DNA of 64,000 bases from Megalonaias nervosa. Lineage: Eukaryota; Mollusca; Bivalvia; Unionida; Unionidae. The stretch lies in contig JAECUM010003222.1 in the NCBI GenBank assembly GCA_016617855.1, forward strand, positions 16,001 through 80,000, in the 5' to 3' direction. The notes under the pieces are model-generated. The model had not been told where the DNA came from, did no database searches, and was given only the letters and a program-made list of their open reading frames with translations. The translations under genes and the position numbers were made by a program. The stretch's first letter is position 1; each line of letters opens with the position of its first letter. Below are positions 22,666 to 34,308 of the stretch, one piece after another.

Positions 22666-24481
22666 TGCACAACCCACTACCTATGAAGGAAAGAACTGTT
22701 TACTGCTATGATTTCACTGTAGAGTCTATGAAAATTTTCACATGAATATGGCATTAGGTTCAAAGTATCGATTTTATGGGCTGTGGTTTTTATCAAAACG
22801 ATGTCAGCATGTCAGCATTCTATCCATTTATTGTTTTTTTTTTAAAAATCTATAGTGGAAGTGCTTGATTTTTTTGTAAAATGGTAAATACTAGCATCTC
22901 TGACCATAAATGATACCACATGTGAAACCATGATTTTGGGGTTGTGGTGATCAGTCAGTTGATGGAGATTGTATTTAGTGTAGAAGTTGTCGGACATGGT
23001 CACTGAATTAGGGCTCTGTAGTGTGAGAAATAAACAGATTCATTGTGAGATCCTTCAAAACTTTATGATCAATGATTATTAGAATGGGAGGCTTTGGAAG
23101 GTGGTTTAAGTTATGGACAGGACTTTAGTAAACTGGTGTTAGACATCTGTCTGTGTAGACAGGCCTGGATGGAAGGTATTAGTGTAGGCTGCATTAGGTT
23201 AGTGCCTGAAACCTTAATGCTGTGAGGAAACAGAGCCCTATCGACTTTTCACCACAGTGCCATTTGCTGGGGTTCCATGAAATAACATTGGTTGCTTGTC
23301 TTCTCAGGCAGCATTCCATTCATTTGGAAGATCATCCTCCTTATCTTCTTGGTCACAAGACACCCCACCCATCACATTTACGCCACCATGAATCACATTG
23401 GGTAAACTGCCCTTTATTTAGATACAGTTGTAGGACAGACACCTTTTTGACTGTTCATCATTCTTTATGCAAGAGCTCAGTCCTGCAGTTCAGTGATCTT
23501 AGTTTCCACCCGCTCCAGTCAAAATATGATATTAGGTTGTTGTTGACATATTTCTTATTGTAATTTTTTAATTTCATTTTGGATTTAAATTGTTGTAAAT
23601 ATATGTTACTGAACAGTTCGTGTAGACTTTAATCCCTGTAGTGTGGGAGGCATATATTTATGGATGAGATCACCTAGCTCTGTATGGGGGAACCATGTAT
23701 TTATGGTCAAATTAAACCCCCATCTGTATGTGGATATGATTTTTTATGGCACAGGACAGTAACATATATGGATGTCAACTCTGGGCCAATCGTTAATCGT
23801 GTGCTAATAATATCAGGGAGATAGTGCAAGTTATAGGCCAGTAGATAACAGCTTTGCATCATTGGAACAGTACATAGTGAAACAAACATTACAACAGGCT
23901 TATTTGACAGGGAAAATCTCAGGTCAGCAGTGGATGTTGATGTAAACAATATGTTGGCTGTTCAGTAGTTGCAGTCTTTCAGTAGTCTCAGACAGTTGTT
24001 GCTGATTACCATATATATGAATGAGGTAGTCTTAATTAGATTAAAGTTCATTTGGCTTTGTGTGCAAGTGTAGAGATATAAATAGCTATATACTGATTGC
24101 CAAATTGGAGATAATTTTCTGCAGGCGAATAACGTGTTTGTAGCATGTTGAGATGCAACTGCTCTGACATTATCACATGTTGATAGTGCAAATGCCATTC
24201 AGTAACAAATTCAAGTACTACAGAAACAAGCTTAAACTAGTAGCCAAGTTTGTTTATCTATGCATTTGTCACGTTTAGAGTCTTTTTTTCATCTTGGGGA
24301 TACATTGCACCATCAAGAGTGAGAACTTGAACAAGCTTCAAAGGGACCAACAAATCATGGTGGGGGTGGGGGCAGGTATTGCTCCTAGCTGAAATTCTAA
24401 AAGAAATGAACAAGAAAACATGAGACTCCTGTGCTATAAAGTTCTTTTTTTTTTTTTTGCTCTGCATCTCTTTCTCTCAGC

Positions 24482-24526
<45 letters not shown>

Positions 24527-26534
24527 ATCATGTTGAAAAGGAAACGGACTAGAAAGTTAATGAACCCACACTTATGACAGCAATATGAAATGTACGTAAC
24601 TTTGCGGTCTAATAATTAAAAGCCCTTCATTCAGTAGCTTATCTTTTGACTTGGTGGAAATCCATTTTTTTTTCATCAGTTTCATTTTTGTTTACTTTAT
24701 ACAGAGCTTGTTTCTGAAGTTTGCCAATGAACATACAAAGCTAATATATTTTGTTCTTTTTTTGATTTTCCTAAAAATGTTTGAGAACTAACAAGTTAAA
24801 TAAAATCTATTAAAAGAGTCTATCTTTATAAAAGTCTATGAAAAATGTTTGATCCACTGTTGCCATTGAATAAAACATGCACATAAACTTTAAAGGAAAA
24901 AAATATGTTTGCTCAAAAGTGATATGAAGATTTTAAAAGCAAGTAGAGACCACATTAAAAACTAAAAAATCTTGCATGAAAATACTATTGTTTATTTCAG
25001 CCTCACTTGGCGGTAAAGATCAAAGAGCTGGCTTTGTAACACACTGGCAGTTCTCAGCTGATGTTTTGTACCCATATGTAACCGAAAAATAGTACACCAC
25101 TCTATTGTGACAAGAGAAGACCCAAACTAATGGCTGTGATAATACTGCTGTACCTGATGATTGCAAAAACTTTTCAGATGTAGACATTGTAGAATATTAC
25201 AGAACTAAATGCCTTGATTAAGTAGACCTTTGACACTTGTGCTCATACTAGCTGAACATTAGAAGATGTATTGAGATTAACATCTTTAAACAACAAGTTA
25301 TTCAAAAACTGTTTTTAGTGATCTATTAAAGAACATATTAATTATACGGCTATGAAAGAAATCACGGACATAATGTATCCAATACTAGTGATATGCATTC
25401 AGTTTTCATATTAATAATTTTAAAGGAAAGTTAAGATGCACAGACAATTCATTAGTGGAGTTGGCAAAAATAAAATGTTATTTATTGTTACTCTTGAAAT
25501 AATCCTAAAAGTCTTTAAATCCAAAAATCCTAAAGTTTTGAACTTTTTTAATATTTTGAAAGAAAAATTTATTTTTGTTTCATTTCTACATGATGTGATG
25601 AAAAAAAACAAACAACCCAAGGGTGGATTTTGTGTCAGTTATTACATTTGTCACATATGTAGTGGCTTGTATTTGTCAGATGTATTCTTGCTAGAAATAG
25701 TAATTACTTATAGATGTGTTTACTTAAAATTCTGTAAGACATCTGCCTTTCAACAATTTTCAGAGGAGAAAATTAGTTTTCTTACTAAGTTTGACTTCAT
25801 TGCATAAATACTATTGTCTTCACACTAAACATAACCAGTAAAATTGTTCTACATGTATAATAATTGAGTATTTTACCTTCATGTTTAAAATAGGTTGATA
25901 ACATTGAGTTCTTTGAAAAATGAATGCTGTTTTTAATTGTATAAAGGATATTGCCAACAATATTTAAAAAAGAGTCTCTTAAACCTTAAACAATAACATT
26001 ACAATTTTGGTTGCCATGGCAACCTATATAAATCTATCATTATTTATCATTTTCATATGATTAGTATTGATTCCTTATCAGTGAACTATAAGTGAATAGA
26101 ATTATATTTTAAATCGAGACTATTTGTGATTAATAATACTAAATAAATATTGCATCATCTTGAATATGTTTGCATGTAAGATTTTAATTATCTAACAGAG
26201 GCCTAAACATAATGAACTGAGGATACAAATGATACTCTATGTAGACATAAATTTAACTGTCCATGTACACATTTTGAATAACAATGTTTGATGGAATTTT
26301 TTTATTGCATTTGATTTTTGTCAACAAATACTTTTCCACTCTTTCTGTTTGGTTGCTATGGTAACCATGAACACACACCAGTTTCATTGACATTGTTAGT
26401 GTTAGCAATCTGCATGCGTATATGCATCACTGTCTACAGTTTCATCCCAGTCTAAATTTAAATACTAGTTTTTAAGCTGTTATATGGATTTAACTCAAAA
26501 AAGTCTGTATTGTTCTGAAACAATTCAGCATATA
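22487..26534 (+). other. DLG intron, no gene recognised
   Basis: AT-rich intron sequence. It includes a (TA)n run at 22636-22662 and a (TC)n run at about 24490-24524. Short open frames such as 23222-23563 and 25436-25807 have no splice context or recognisable motif, and I do not call them. Confidence 0.7.
24490..24524. repeat. (TC)n microsatellite
   Basis: An uninterrupted CT run follows a T-rich and CT-rich tract. Confidence 0.95.
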
Positions 26535-26548
26535 CAGATGGGGCAGTT

Positions 26549-26690
26549 CAGTAGCTTCTCGTGGGTCGGTGGTTCTTTCCGGGGATTTCCCGGTTTCTTC
26601 CTCCACCATTAATACTGGCCGCCATGTATAGCCTATCGTGTGCTGAAAAATGGCGTTAAGCTCTACAACAACAACAACAACAACAACAAC
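26549..26690 (+). mobile_element. (CAA)n-tailed SINE, 5'-truncated copy
   Basis: The copy starts in the body of the family ('gtagcttctcgtgggtcggt') and lacks the tRNA head. It ends with ACAAC repeats. The 14-mer CAGATGGGGCAGTT is present at 26535-26548 and again at 26690-26703, a perfect target duplication. The 5' truncation plus duplication shows target-primed insertion by LINE machinery. Confidence 0.93.
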
Positions 26691-26703
26691 AGATGGGGCA
26701 GTT

Positions 26704-27712
26704 AGAATCAAATCAGCATTGGTAACACAAAAACAACACAATACTACTAGGGTTAATATGGTTACCCTTTCTTGCCTTGCCAACAAAAATCAAATGGCAG
26801 AATTTCCAGACCTATCATACATACAACAGAAGAACTTTTAAATAACATCTCAGAATCCACCTAACACAGTTCAACCAAATCAGACAAAGTATCCTTGCAT
26901 GAAAGGCTTTCAAACTTGTAGAAATGATGCTGATAAGTCTTCATGTATAGTTGCCATTACCTACAAAGAGACAAAACAAAGTAGTAAAAAGAACTCAAAT
27001 TGCTGCTCAACAGAATGTAACCAATTTTGACAGAAAACATCCTGGCATAAAGTCATTTTAAGTTGACATTTACGTACCATAAAATATGTATGAAAATACA
27101 GGAACAGAAAAGATTGACAGAATTTTTTTCATAACGTGTACAATCAACAACATTGGAAGAAATTTATGCAGAGTGCTCCTACTGATTCAGACATTTTTGG
27201 TCCACTAGTCGTGCATTTGGCTATTAGGCAGATGTCAGATAGATGAAAATTATCAGGCCCACATGGGCCTCATGTTCATTATAGTGATACCCATCCATAT
27301 CCTCATGTATCTTCCTTATTATATCTTATAATTGTATTAAGAAAAATTGATCATGGGGTGTATGCACAAGGGAACATTTTAGCATACAAGCATATTTGCA
27401 TCAGTCTGGCTTTTGATTATTTTGTCAGTGTAATATATACCCAGTAAGCTTTTGTTCATTTTTTGAAATTTTCGAGAGTATTTTGTGGATAATGCATTGG
27501 TGATGGTTCTCTTTCTCTCCATTAAAATATTATTTGGTACATGTTTGTTGTTGTCTTACTACTTATATGTTTCCACTTTTTTCCATATGTGTGCTTTGCA
27601 GGGTTGTATATTGTGAAATTTTAGGGATTTTAATGCGCTGTACAGAGGGAGTTGGTGTGATTATAAAAGGATGAAATATGCCCAGAAAAGGCTTGCCATG
27701 CAAATACGTTTA
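26704..27712 (+). other. DLG intron, no gene recognised
   Basis: I see only AT-rich unique-looking sequence here. Confidence 0.6.
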
Positions 27713-28086
27713 CTGATACCAACTTTTTCATTTTTTGACAAGTACGTTTAGTGATACCTTTTTCCATTCTTTGACAAGTACATTTACCGAGACCTCTTTT
27801 CCATTGACAAGTACTGATACCACTTTTCCATTTTTTGACAAGTACATTTAGTGATACCTTTTTCCATTCTTTGACAAGTACATTTACTGAGACCTCTTTT
27901 CCATTGACAAGTACATTTACTGATACCATTTCTCCATTCTTTGATAAATACCTCTTTTCCATTCTTTGACAAGTACATTTACTGATACCTCTTTTCCATT
28001 CTTTGACAAGTACATTTACTGATACCTCTTTTCCATTCTTTGACAAGTACATTTACTGATGCCTTTTTTTCCATTCTTTGACAAGA
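27713..28086. repeat. Minisatellite, unit about 36-37 bp, about 10 copies
   Basis: The unit is 'tctttgacaagtacatttactgatacctcttttccat' with length variants. Two or three units lack the 'tctttg' part (about 30 bp). The array explains the long repetitive minus-strand open frame (27630-28052). Confidence 0.93.
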
Positions 28087-29010
28087 ATGAAAATGCATAC
28101 ATGCTGACATTGGATCTGAATATTGGTGAGTTCACATGTGATAATTTGATGAATTCTGCACAATCCACTGTTATGAAAACTAAGGTTTGCTACCTCAAAG
28201 GGAAATCACTTTTATAATTCTCTTTTATTGTAGATTCTTTAATTTTGTGTTTATGGTATATTGCTTATTGTGTTCATATTTGAACAGAGACACTCAATGC
28301 ATTTCCCATGTATGTATTTAAAAGCTGAAAATACTTTTGGAAGAGAAAACCTTCCAAATAAACATGAAACATATAGTCCTAAAAGATAAAAGTGTTCAAA
28401 TTCTCAGAAAGATACAGTAATGTAAGTCTTTAAAGAATACAGTACAAATTCGTTATACCAACCACATTTTTTAAAAAAAAGATAAATATATTCTCTACTG
28501 GTGTGTCATTAGAAAGCTTCCTAATTGAGTTTATGTCATACATTATGTGGTGGAAGTCAATATCTCATACATATTGTGGTGAAAGTCAATACACGAGAGA
28601 AGAATCTTTTCCACTGTCAGTGGACACAGGCATAGTACACAAAGTAGTCAAGGTTTACAAATCACAGTGGCCTTGACAGAAATTTATGTATTGCAGCTTT
28701 GGCCACACAGCATCCAACTTAAACGTTTTTAAAATCCAGGTTAGGGTTTTGAACAGTGGGATTATGCATAACTAGATCCTTATCGACTTTATCAGGGGAG
28801 GTAACCAAGCTAGCATTCACTTCTGAAATTTTAAGTTATTTAATTGTTGTCTGCCCTGCATTGCATAGGAAAATTTGTCTTTTGACCTGATGCAAAGAAG
28901 AAGTGAGCATGTCTCGAGGACTTTGATTTTGCAGGTGTGAAAAAATGTAATATCTTTAGTTAAGTAATATTATGTAGGCATTTAACTAAATAGGCAGAGG
29001 ACATGGGTTA
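28087..29010 (+). other. DLG intron, no gene recognised
   Basis: I found no recognisable feature in this stretch. Confidence 0.6.
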
Positions 29011-29235
29011 GTTTAACATCATTTTCAGGACATAATAAGCTATACATGGCAGTCTGTACCTGGTGGAAGATGAATCTGGGAAGACCCACCAACCCATGGG
29101 AAGCTACAGGCAAGCCTTCTTACATACCCATGATGGCTGAGCCTGAGACTCAAACCAATGCAGACAGAGGTGAGATGTAAGTGATCTGTGAAGGCGAGCA
29201 CATTAGACCATGTGGCAGCTTGTGGCCCCAAGAGA
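29011..29235 (-). mobile_element. (CAA)n-tailed SINE, minus-strand copy
   Basis: On the minus strand the order is ggggccacaagctgcc, a B-box-like 'ggtttgagtctcaggctc', 'cccatgggttggtgggtc', then 'ctgccatgtatagc' and 'cctgaaaatgatgttaaac'. This is the same body as at 4256 and 34056. The CAA tail is lost or eroded. Confidence 0.8.
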
Positions 29236-29589
29236 TAGTTTGGTAGAAGAAATGGGATTATAGTTAGATTTTACATTGTACTAGATTCTAAATGCATGAA
29301 TCGAGATGTAAAAAAAACCCCAACAAATCATGTGAGTATTGGCACAGTCTTTGATCTTTTAAACATAAAGAATGTATCTAGGATGTATGATTTACAAATA
29401 ATGGTTTTGTATTTGAGAGATGTATATTGGTGAGTTTACTGTTGCAGATTGAGATCCCAAGACAGATATTGCAGTAGTTGAATAGCTTAAAACTTGGCAA
29501 ATCTCTGAACAAATGATTCTTCCCCATTCTAACAGACATTAACATCATTTTATTTTGAGTAACCTAATTTGGAATATAATTCTCTTGGG

Positions 29590-29945
29590 TACTGTGTTAC
29601 TCTTGATGTCCAGTTAATACAGTGACATGATGTTACTCTTGGTGTCCAGATATCACAGTGGCATTATGTTACTCTTGGTGTCCAGATATCACAGTGGCAT
29701 TATGTTACTCTTGGTGTCCAGATATCACAGTGGCATTATGTTACTCTTGATGTCCAGGTATCATAATGACACTTAGTTTTGGTGTCCAGGTATCACAGTG
29801 ACATTATGGTATGCTTGGTATCCAGATATCAGTGGCACTATTATTTTTGGTGTCCAGATATCATAGTGGTACTGTTACTCATGGTGGCTAGATATTACAA
29901 TGACACTATGTTACTATTGTGTCCAGATATCACAATGGCATCAAC
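29590..29945. repeat. Minisatellite, unit about 36 bp, about 10 copies
   Basis: The unit is 'ttactcttggtgtccagatatcacagtggcattatg'. The middle three or four units (about 29635-29755) are nearly identical, while the outer ones are diverged and vary in length. Confidence 0.93.
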
Positions 29946-30329
29946 ATTTGAGATACTTTATTCTGGGCTTTCTTGCAGCAGATTAAAACATTGGGATATT
30001 CAGAGGGTATGTACATTCACAGAGGTCTTAGATTTGAGCAGTGATCAGACAGCTTATTGTCAGCATAAATTTTATGTATCCAGTTGAGTCCTGATTATTT
30101 AAGTTTGCAAAGGCATTCAGTTGTATCCTGTACATAATCATTATTGCTGCAGGAACTATTCTAAAACTGAAAAGGGGGCAGGGCAATTTAACAGGTTATT
30201 CCATCATTTGAAAAAGAAAGATAGGGTGGGGGGATTTAATGAAGTAATTATTATTCCTTGTGCTAAGATGCCATAATCAAAGCACCATATTTTGGAACAG
30301 ATTTGTACTTCTGTGCACTGGTAATGATT

Positions 30330-30560
30330 AGACTGGATTTCCTCTTTTCTTTGACCCAGTTTAGTGTCACGTTGCTGTTGTAAAAATCCATAATGATGAA
30401 TAATTTTTATAGGAAGTTTTGTGATGATGACTAAGGTGCAGATCACTCAGTAATCAGGGATAAACATACTTTAATAAAATCATATAATTTAGTATTAAAT
30501 CTTAGAAAAACAATATTTTATGCTCTGTAAAGACACCGACATGACTAAATTGACTTGCAC
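30330..30560. repeat. Dispersed repeat, copy A (pair with 48985-49205)
   Basis: This stretch shares ordered blocks with 48985-49205: 'tttctttgacccagtttagt', 'tgtaaaa.tccat', 'gaagttt..tgatgac..aaggtgcag', 'caatcagg.atgaa.a.actttgg' and 'catgacta.attgac'. It has no coding frame. Its class is unknown. Confidence 0.7.
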
Positions 30561-30627
30561 TTTAAAATAGATCCTGTAGCCGTAATTAGTGCAGAGACAT
30601 TTACTGTTAAGATTTCTTTGTATATAG

Positions 30628-30651
30628 GAACTCCCATTCCTCCTATTCCAG
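30628..30651 (+). CDS. DLG1: Candidate DLG micro-exon (24 nt) in the PDZ2-PDZ3 linker
   Basis: A 24-nt block lies between an acceptor (ctttgtatatag) and a donor (CCAG|GTATCC). It keeps the reading frame: it enters in phase 2 from the 22486 exon and leaves in phase 2. In that frame it reads R-NSHSSYS-R. SHSSY is found in the same linker of vertebrate PSD-95 (..ISHSSYLG..), which is the only protein-level support. The donor is moderate and the tract before the acceptor is short. A 24-nt match can arise by chance in 41 kb, so this stays a candidate. Confidence 0.38.
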
Positions 30652-32243
30652 GTATCCGTTTAAATGCAGGGTCTTGTCCCCATATTGCAGCTTGCATAAC
30701 CATATGTATTTATGTATTGGATTTAACAGCGCATAAGTACAATACCAGCTATTTAACCATAGTCACCATATTGATTTCTCGGCTGTTTCCCCTTTTTCCT
30801 CATAATTTTGGAAGTTACATCAAGTTAACCATTTTTTTGAGGATTTTGTTGTCTACATGCTTTTACAAAAAAAAGCATTTGGGGGTATTACTATGCAATG
30901 CTCAACTTGTCTGTTGCCCACATCTGGTGAGATGGAAATTTGTGCAAAGTGGAAAATTTTTGAAAATTTGTACAGAAGTTACCCTGGTGGTAAGGGGCGT
31001 CATTATAGTCTCGTATGCATGGGTCCTGGGAGGTTTAGAAATCAAATGCACAAAAATTCTAATTACCGTAACATTTTCAAATATTTTCAGATGAAACTTC
31101 ATACAGTGTATATGCAGCCATAGCAAGAATAATGGCTGCAGGAATATGCAAAATATATTATTCCACCTGATGACCCCAGGGTCACTGCAGGGATTGGGGA
31201 GGTGTTGATGTTGGAATATGCATGAAAAGCATTGGTATTGGTAGTGATGAACCATTGTGGTTTATCTACTTTAAAACTGCTGAAGAAAAAGGACCCCTGA
31301 TACAAAAGCAGGGTTGTATTGCAATCACCTGCTCTCTAACAACTCAAGTTGCTTCAAGAAACATTCCTTAGCAATAGTATACGTAACTAGTAGATTCGAT
31401 ATTGATGTTTCTACAGAAAAATTCTTCTATTGCTCGATAATAACTGACATTAAGTTGTACTGATTGGTATCAATGGACATAGCTTAGGGAAGGCTTTCAC
31501 TACTACCAGTTATTCATGCCATACCGTCTTTAAAGCCAAATTTATCCACAAAACACTTCACATTGAAAACCAACTGAGACAAGGCTTACAACATTGATGT
31601 CATACCCATATCACTGCCTTGCCTTGTCATTGCACAGGTTTATGCCATCCAAAACAAAAGTGAAATGGAATGCAATTCAAGGTAGAATTTAAAGCTGTCA
31701 GGGTAGGGGTTGAGTCAAACCTTCTTTTTCAGTTGATAAAGTATACTTTTCAGTGAAATGAAATGAAAGAAGTTTAGCCATTTTAAATGAAAGAAATTTG
31801 GCCATTTTAAGCAAACATTCTTCTGTATCATGGACCTATCATTCAGAATTAAATGAGCTTAAAATCTGTTGGATCCCCCTGAATTGACTTTCACTGCCAA
31901 AGACCAATCAGAGGAGTGATCAAGTGGAAATAAGACTAATAAAAAGAGGTGAAGGCCTGATTTCAGACAGTATTCTTAATATGAAAGATAAAAGGGAAAA
32001 TGCTGTTTGAAAAGTATACTTAAGACAGTAATATGTATTAGATCTGGCTGACACAAAAACAATCCTGAAAAATTTTGAATTGCAAAATTCAGATTATGTA
32101 GAAGTCACCCTCAACTTTCAGCCAGTTTCTGAACCTGGTCTACCAGTTTGTCAAGCCAAGACTGCTCCATAATCAGCATAGGGCAAATACTTTGTCTGCC
32201 ATACATATATGAATGAAAGAAAGAAAAGATGAATAAGCCATCA
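30652..32243 (+). other. DLG intron, no gene recognised
   Basis: The open frames at 30555-31123 and on the opposite strand are the longest here, but they have no motif or gene context. Confidence 0.6.
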
Positions 32244-32565
32244 GTGCATTACACGGAAGTCAGTCAGATACATTTGAGTAAGGATGCAAGTGGCCTAGTT
32301 AGATCAGCAAACAGAAGTATTACACGAAAGTCAGTAAAATACACTGAGTAAGGATGCAAGTGGCATATCGGTAATTAGATCAGCAAAACTACAATAACAT
32401 AAGCATTAGTCAGAAGTCAGTCAGATACAATGAGTAAGGATGAAAGTGACCTAATTAGATCAGCAAAATTATAGTAACATAAAGCATTACACAAAAGTCA
32501 ATAATATGCATTGAGTTGAGTAAGGATGCAGGTGGAATAAGAGCAAAAATACACTAACATGAAAA
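32244..32565. repeat. Degenerate tandem repeat, unit about 70-87 bp, four copies
   Basis: 'gcattacac.gaagtcagtcagatac' and 'gagtaaggatgcaagtggcc' then 'tagatcagcaaaa' recur four times, with starts near 32244, 32313, 32400 and 32480. Confidence 0.88.
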
Positions 32566-32864
32566 CAAATGCAATGTGTAAAGATGGGCACATCTATCAA
32601 GGTCCTCCTTACTCATGGAATCAGCACTGTTGATGTTCATTAGCATGTGAAGCACCTCTTGCTGTGTACAGTTTTTCAATACACTTTTGTTGCTCATAGG
32701 AGCCGCTTAATATGTTTAACTATTATTGCATTACTTAGATGTTTCACCCAAAATCAATTTTTGATTGTCCTTTCCTTTCTATATCTGTTCCACCAAAGGA
32801 TGGCTGAGTTTTAATCAAGGACTTCAAAGGCTTAATGGACAACCTTTGATCACTTGGTTAATTA

Positions 32865-33190
32865 TAACACATAAAAAAACATCCCGCTTTTGGCCTAAAT
32901 ACTGGAAATTACAGCAGTGAGGTAATCAATTAACAGCTTGTTGTGTACACATATTAGCGTCAATCTGATTACTCGGCCATACATAATAGCACAGGTTGCA
33001 AACAACTGCTGTAACAGTTCTGGTTTCAGGTAGACTGATTCTTGCTGATTTTTCTAAAGCATGGATAGAATACATAAAAATACATTTCAAAAGCAGTACA
33101 TTTCAACTAATAAAAACAGTATATACAGTGGATGGTCTTGAAAACAGTATCTTTGTCCTACTGCCATTAGAATCACATGCATGTTAAAGC
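32865..33190. repeat. Dispersed repeat, copy B (pair with 5560-5950)
   Basis: The same ordered blocks as at 5560-5950 are present, most clearly 'gtaatcaattaacagcttgt' followed by 'tgtgtaca' and, further on, 'aaaagcagta' and 'cctactgccattagaat'. Confidence 0.65.
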
Positions 33191-34055
33191 TAAGTGAGCA
33201 CACACTAATTATAGGTAATCCACTCAATCTGTTCCCCATTCATAGGTCACATGCTTCACTTTGTACACAAAGTTTACAGCTTTCAACAGAAGTCTGAGAA
33301 GTAGACAATGTTGATAAAGGTCAAGGCCATACAAGGGGATAGATATTAATAATTTTCTAGTCTTTCAACAACTTCGAAATAAAATTTCGCATTTCATCAA
33401 CATGATCCAAGTTTTCTCGGGCCAATTAGAATGTTTTTTACAAGCCCTATGGACACTTCACTTAGAATACAGCAGGGGCTCAACATATAATTAGAGTGGT
33501 CCCAGACATCAGGCTATCAGATTTTTTTTAGCACTGCCCATGGCCATCAAAATCTACTTAAAGATTTAACCATTCTCTCTTTAAAGGGGCTCTCCTGCAT
33601 CAATTTTAAAAAAATTAACCTTGCTTTCATTTTCTTTGTTTGATTTAAAATGTTTTGAAAAATTTTGAAATGAAGGACATTTTCAGTCTAATAAGGTTGA
33701 AAATTACATTTAAAGACGACCAAACTTATACGTACATAAGAGTTTCCTCATCTAGCAATAGAGCTTGACTAAGCTAATATGATCATGTGACAAACAAAGA
33801 TAGTAATCTATGGTGTGAGTGTGGATGTTGATGTTTTCACATTAATTTATATGACAGTAAAAGATTATGTACTGGTGTCACAAATAGGGTGAAATAGTTT
33901 TGTTACATAGTAATGTATTCTCCTTTAAGAATTTCAGTTTTAGAGCAGTGGATAAAGCAGATAGTTTTGTTGTGTAATTGGATCATGGGGGTCATCTCAA
34001 GGTGTTAAGGATTGAAAGTGTACATTGTAACATCTCTCTCACTCTCTGTCATAAA
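33191..34055 (+). other. DLG intron, no gene recognised
   Basis: I found no recognisable feature in this stretch. Confidence 0.6.
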
Positions 34056-34308
34056 GGGGCCTCAAGTGGTTGAGTGGTCTAAAGTGCTTACTGTTACGGA
34101 TCACTGTCATCTCACCTCCCTCTGCGTGGGTTTGAGTCTCGGGCTCGGCCAATGTGGGTATGTGAGAAAGCTTGCCAGTAGCTTCTCATGGGTCAGTGGT
34201 TCTTTTCGGGGTTTTCCTGGATTCTTCCTCCACCATTTATACTGGCCGCTATGTAAAGCCTATCTTGTCCTGAAAAATGGTGTTAAACCCTATAACAACA
34301 ACAACAAC
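34056..34308 (+). mobile_element. (CAA)n-tailed SINE, full-length copy
   Basis: A complete copy with head ('ggttgagtggtctaaag'), B-box-like 'gggtttgagtctcgg', body and ACAAC tail. TCATAAA lies directly before it and again just after the tail, a short possible target duplication. It is closely similar to the copy at 4256. Confidence 0.88.

Noticed and set aside
27630..28052. 140-codon repetitive Lys/Cys-rich open frame on the minus strand
   Set aside because: It is a reading of the 36-37-bp minisatellite, with no start context or splice sites.
27713..29945. Repeat arrays of about 36 bp resembling a CRISPR array
   Set aside because: The units are head to tail without unique spacers, and the window is an animal genome.
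30555..31123. Open frames of 179 and 88 codons as a real gene
   Set aside because: They show no recognisable motif, no conserved composition and no splice support beyond the 24-nt candidate inside.
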